NCBI GenBank assembly: GCA_903970315.1
Contig: CAJCIJ010000260.1
Coordinates: 1-6,306 of the forward strand
DNA from: Actinomycetota bacterium
GTDB taxonomy: Bacteria > Actinomycetota > Thermoleophilia > Solirubrobacterales > Solirubrobacteraceae
DNA: 6,306 bases
Reading direction: 5' to 3'
Positions 5,426-6,306 of this stretch are shown piece after piece. The position numbers and the translations under genes were made by a program. The notes under the pieces were generated by a model, which ran no database searches, was not told the origin of the DNA, and saw only the letters and a program-made list of their open reading frames with translations. Numbering within the stretch: position 1 is the first letter of the stretch; each line of letters opens with the position of its first letter.

Positions 5426-6306
5426 CGAGCATCGCGTCAAGGATCAGCTTCGCGCCGGCCTTTGACAGCGGTTCGTTGAGGTTGCCACACTTCGGCGATT
5501 GCACGCACGAGGGGCAGCCGCCCGTGCATTTGCACTCGCCGATCAGGCGCGCGGCGTCCTCGCACAGACGCTGGAAGCGCTGGAATGCGGCGCGACTGAT
5601 GCCCACGCCGCCCGGGTATCCGTCGTAGATGAAGATCGCCGGCCCACCGGTCTGCGGATGCAGGTTGGTCGACAGCCCGCCGATGTCCCAGCGGTCGCAC
5701 ATCGCCAACAGGGGCAGCACGGCAATCTGGGCGTGCTCGGTGGCATGCAGAGATCCCAGCAGGGCCTCCAACGGCATCGCGTCGCTGTCCATGAGTCCGT
5801 CGAGTCCGAACCACATCGCCTGAGTCGAGAAGCTGGTCTGCGGCAGATCCAGCGCCACGAGCCCCACGGGTGCGTGGTCTGAGAGGTTGCGCCGCTGGTA
5901 GGCGATGACCGTGTCGGTGACCTGAATCTGGCCAAAACGCAGCTCGACGCCCAGCGCCTGCCGGCCGTCGATGACTCGCTCGATCGTGGTCTCGGTCTCG
6001 CGCTTTGGGAGCGTGTACCAGTCACCGGAGAACGGCTCGACCAGCGCGCGGCTGCGCCGGATGTCGAGTTCGTGCACCTCGTAGGAGCGACCCAGATGCA
6101 GGTAGATGGCGCCGGTGTGCACCGTGGAGTGCGCCCGCATCGACTCCACCGTGCCCAGTACCTCGCCGGAGCTGGAATCGACCACTGAGACGGTATGCGA
6201 GGAGACCGAGCGCAGCGAGATGTGGCGCGCGGGGTAGTCGTCGGCGCGGCGGGGCACGTAGCAGCCGTCGCTGGGGCGCTTGCGCAGCTGGCCGGCGCTG
6301 ACAAGC
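5415..6306 (-). CDS. DEAD/DEAH-box helicase, C-terminal DUF1998 zinc-binding region (MrfA/YprA/Hrq1-like), 5'-truncated by window edge
   Basis: Only the last 296 residues are visible. The reading frame stays open through 6305, so the helicase motor domains lie beyond the window; the GTG at 6257 is internal, since family-like sequence (CYVPRRADDYPARHISLRS) runs through it. The region matches the DUF1998 part of superfamily 2 helicases of the YprA/MrfA (bacterial) and Hrq1 (fungal) type. Shared stretches include HTGAIYLHLGRSYEV, then FIYDGYPGGVGISRAAF, then the cysteine cluster CKCTGGCPSCVQSPKC (5534-5487, spacing C-x-C-x3-C-x2-C-x5-C). In this family four conserved cysteines bind zinc. MrfA of Bacillus subtilis acts in mitomycin C damage repair; a similar DNA-repair role here is inference from family membership. 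The gene converges on fumC, 12 bp apart. No full-length check is possible from this window. Confidence 0.87.
   Translation of the reverse strand, partial: LVSAGQLRKRPSDGCYVPRRADDYPARHISLRSVSSHTVSVVDSSSGEVLGTVESMRAHSTVHTGAIYLHLGRSYEVHELDIRRSRALVEPFSGDWYTLPKRETETTIERVIDGRQALGVELRFGQIQVTDTVIAYQRRNLSDHAPVGLVALDLPQTSFSTQAMWFGLDGLMDSDAMPLEALLGSLHATEHAQIAVLPLLAMCDRWDIGGLSTNLHPQTGGPAIFIYDGYPGGVGISRAAFQRFQRLCEDAARLIGECKCTGGCPSCVQSPKCGNLNEPLSKAGAKLILDAMLACA

Overview
The window is a GC-rich chromosomal segment with strong G/C bias at third codon positions, frequent GTG/TTG starts and short intergenic gaps. Together with a eukaryotic-type IleRS (IleRS2), a MerR regulator of a type I associate with Thermoleophilia, and a DUF1998 helicase, this suggests a high-GC actinomycete, most likely of the Thermoleophilia/Solirubrobacterales kind. 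The phylum-level guess is moderately supported; the order is inference. I see no mobile element, tRNA, rRNA, CRISPR array or prophage gene.

Layout: (a) 1-2215, minus strand: the N-terminal 738 codons of ileS, with its 3' end beyond the window. (b) 2216-2306: a 91-bp gap with a GC-rich hairpin and a -10-like box so close to the ileS ATG that the mRNA could be nearly leaderless. (c) 2307-2876 and 2878-3861, minus strand: a tightly packed pair, a MerR/CarH-like regulator followed by a MarR-family regulator. (d) 3862-4079: a 218-bp divergent intergenic region with a perfect 8-4-8 inverted repeat next to the merR start and a second hairpin nearer fumC. (e) 4080-5402, plus strand: a compact class II fumarase. 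(f) 5415-6306, minus strand: the C-terminal DUF1998 part of a DEAD/DEAH-box helicase, convergent with fumC. Both stop codons lie in a three-copy 11-bp tandem repeat.

ileS (translation), fumC (TCA cycle) and the helicase (probable DNA repair) are housekeeping-type genes with no obvious shared pathway. The two regulators form an apparent operon divergent from fumC and upstream of ileS. The inverted repeat is the natural candidate for MerR autoregulation and perhaps fumC control, but nothing in the sequence proves a target.

The most notable observation is that the IleRS2 carries the class I signature as Gly-Ala-His-His instead of His-x-Gly-His. This is the altered motif that, from memory, has been linked to very high mupirocin resistance. 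The second is a CarH-like regulator in which the cobalamin-binding residues appear to be lost. I see no convincing new multigene system in this window.
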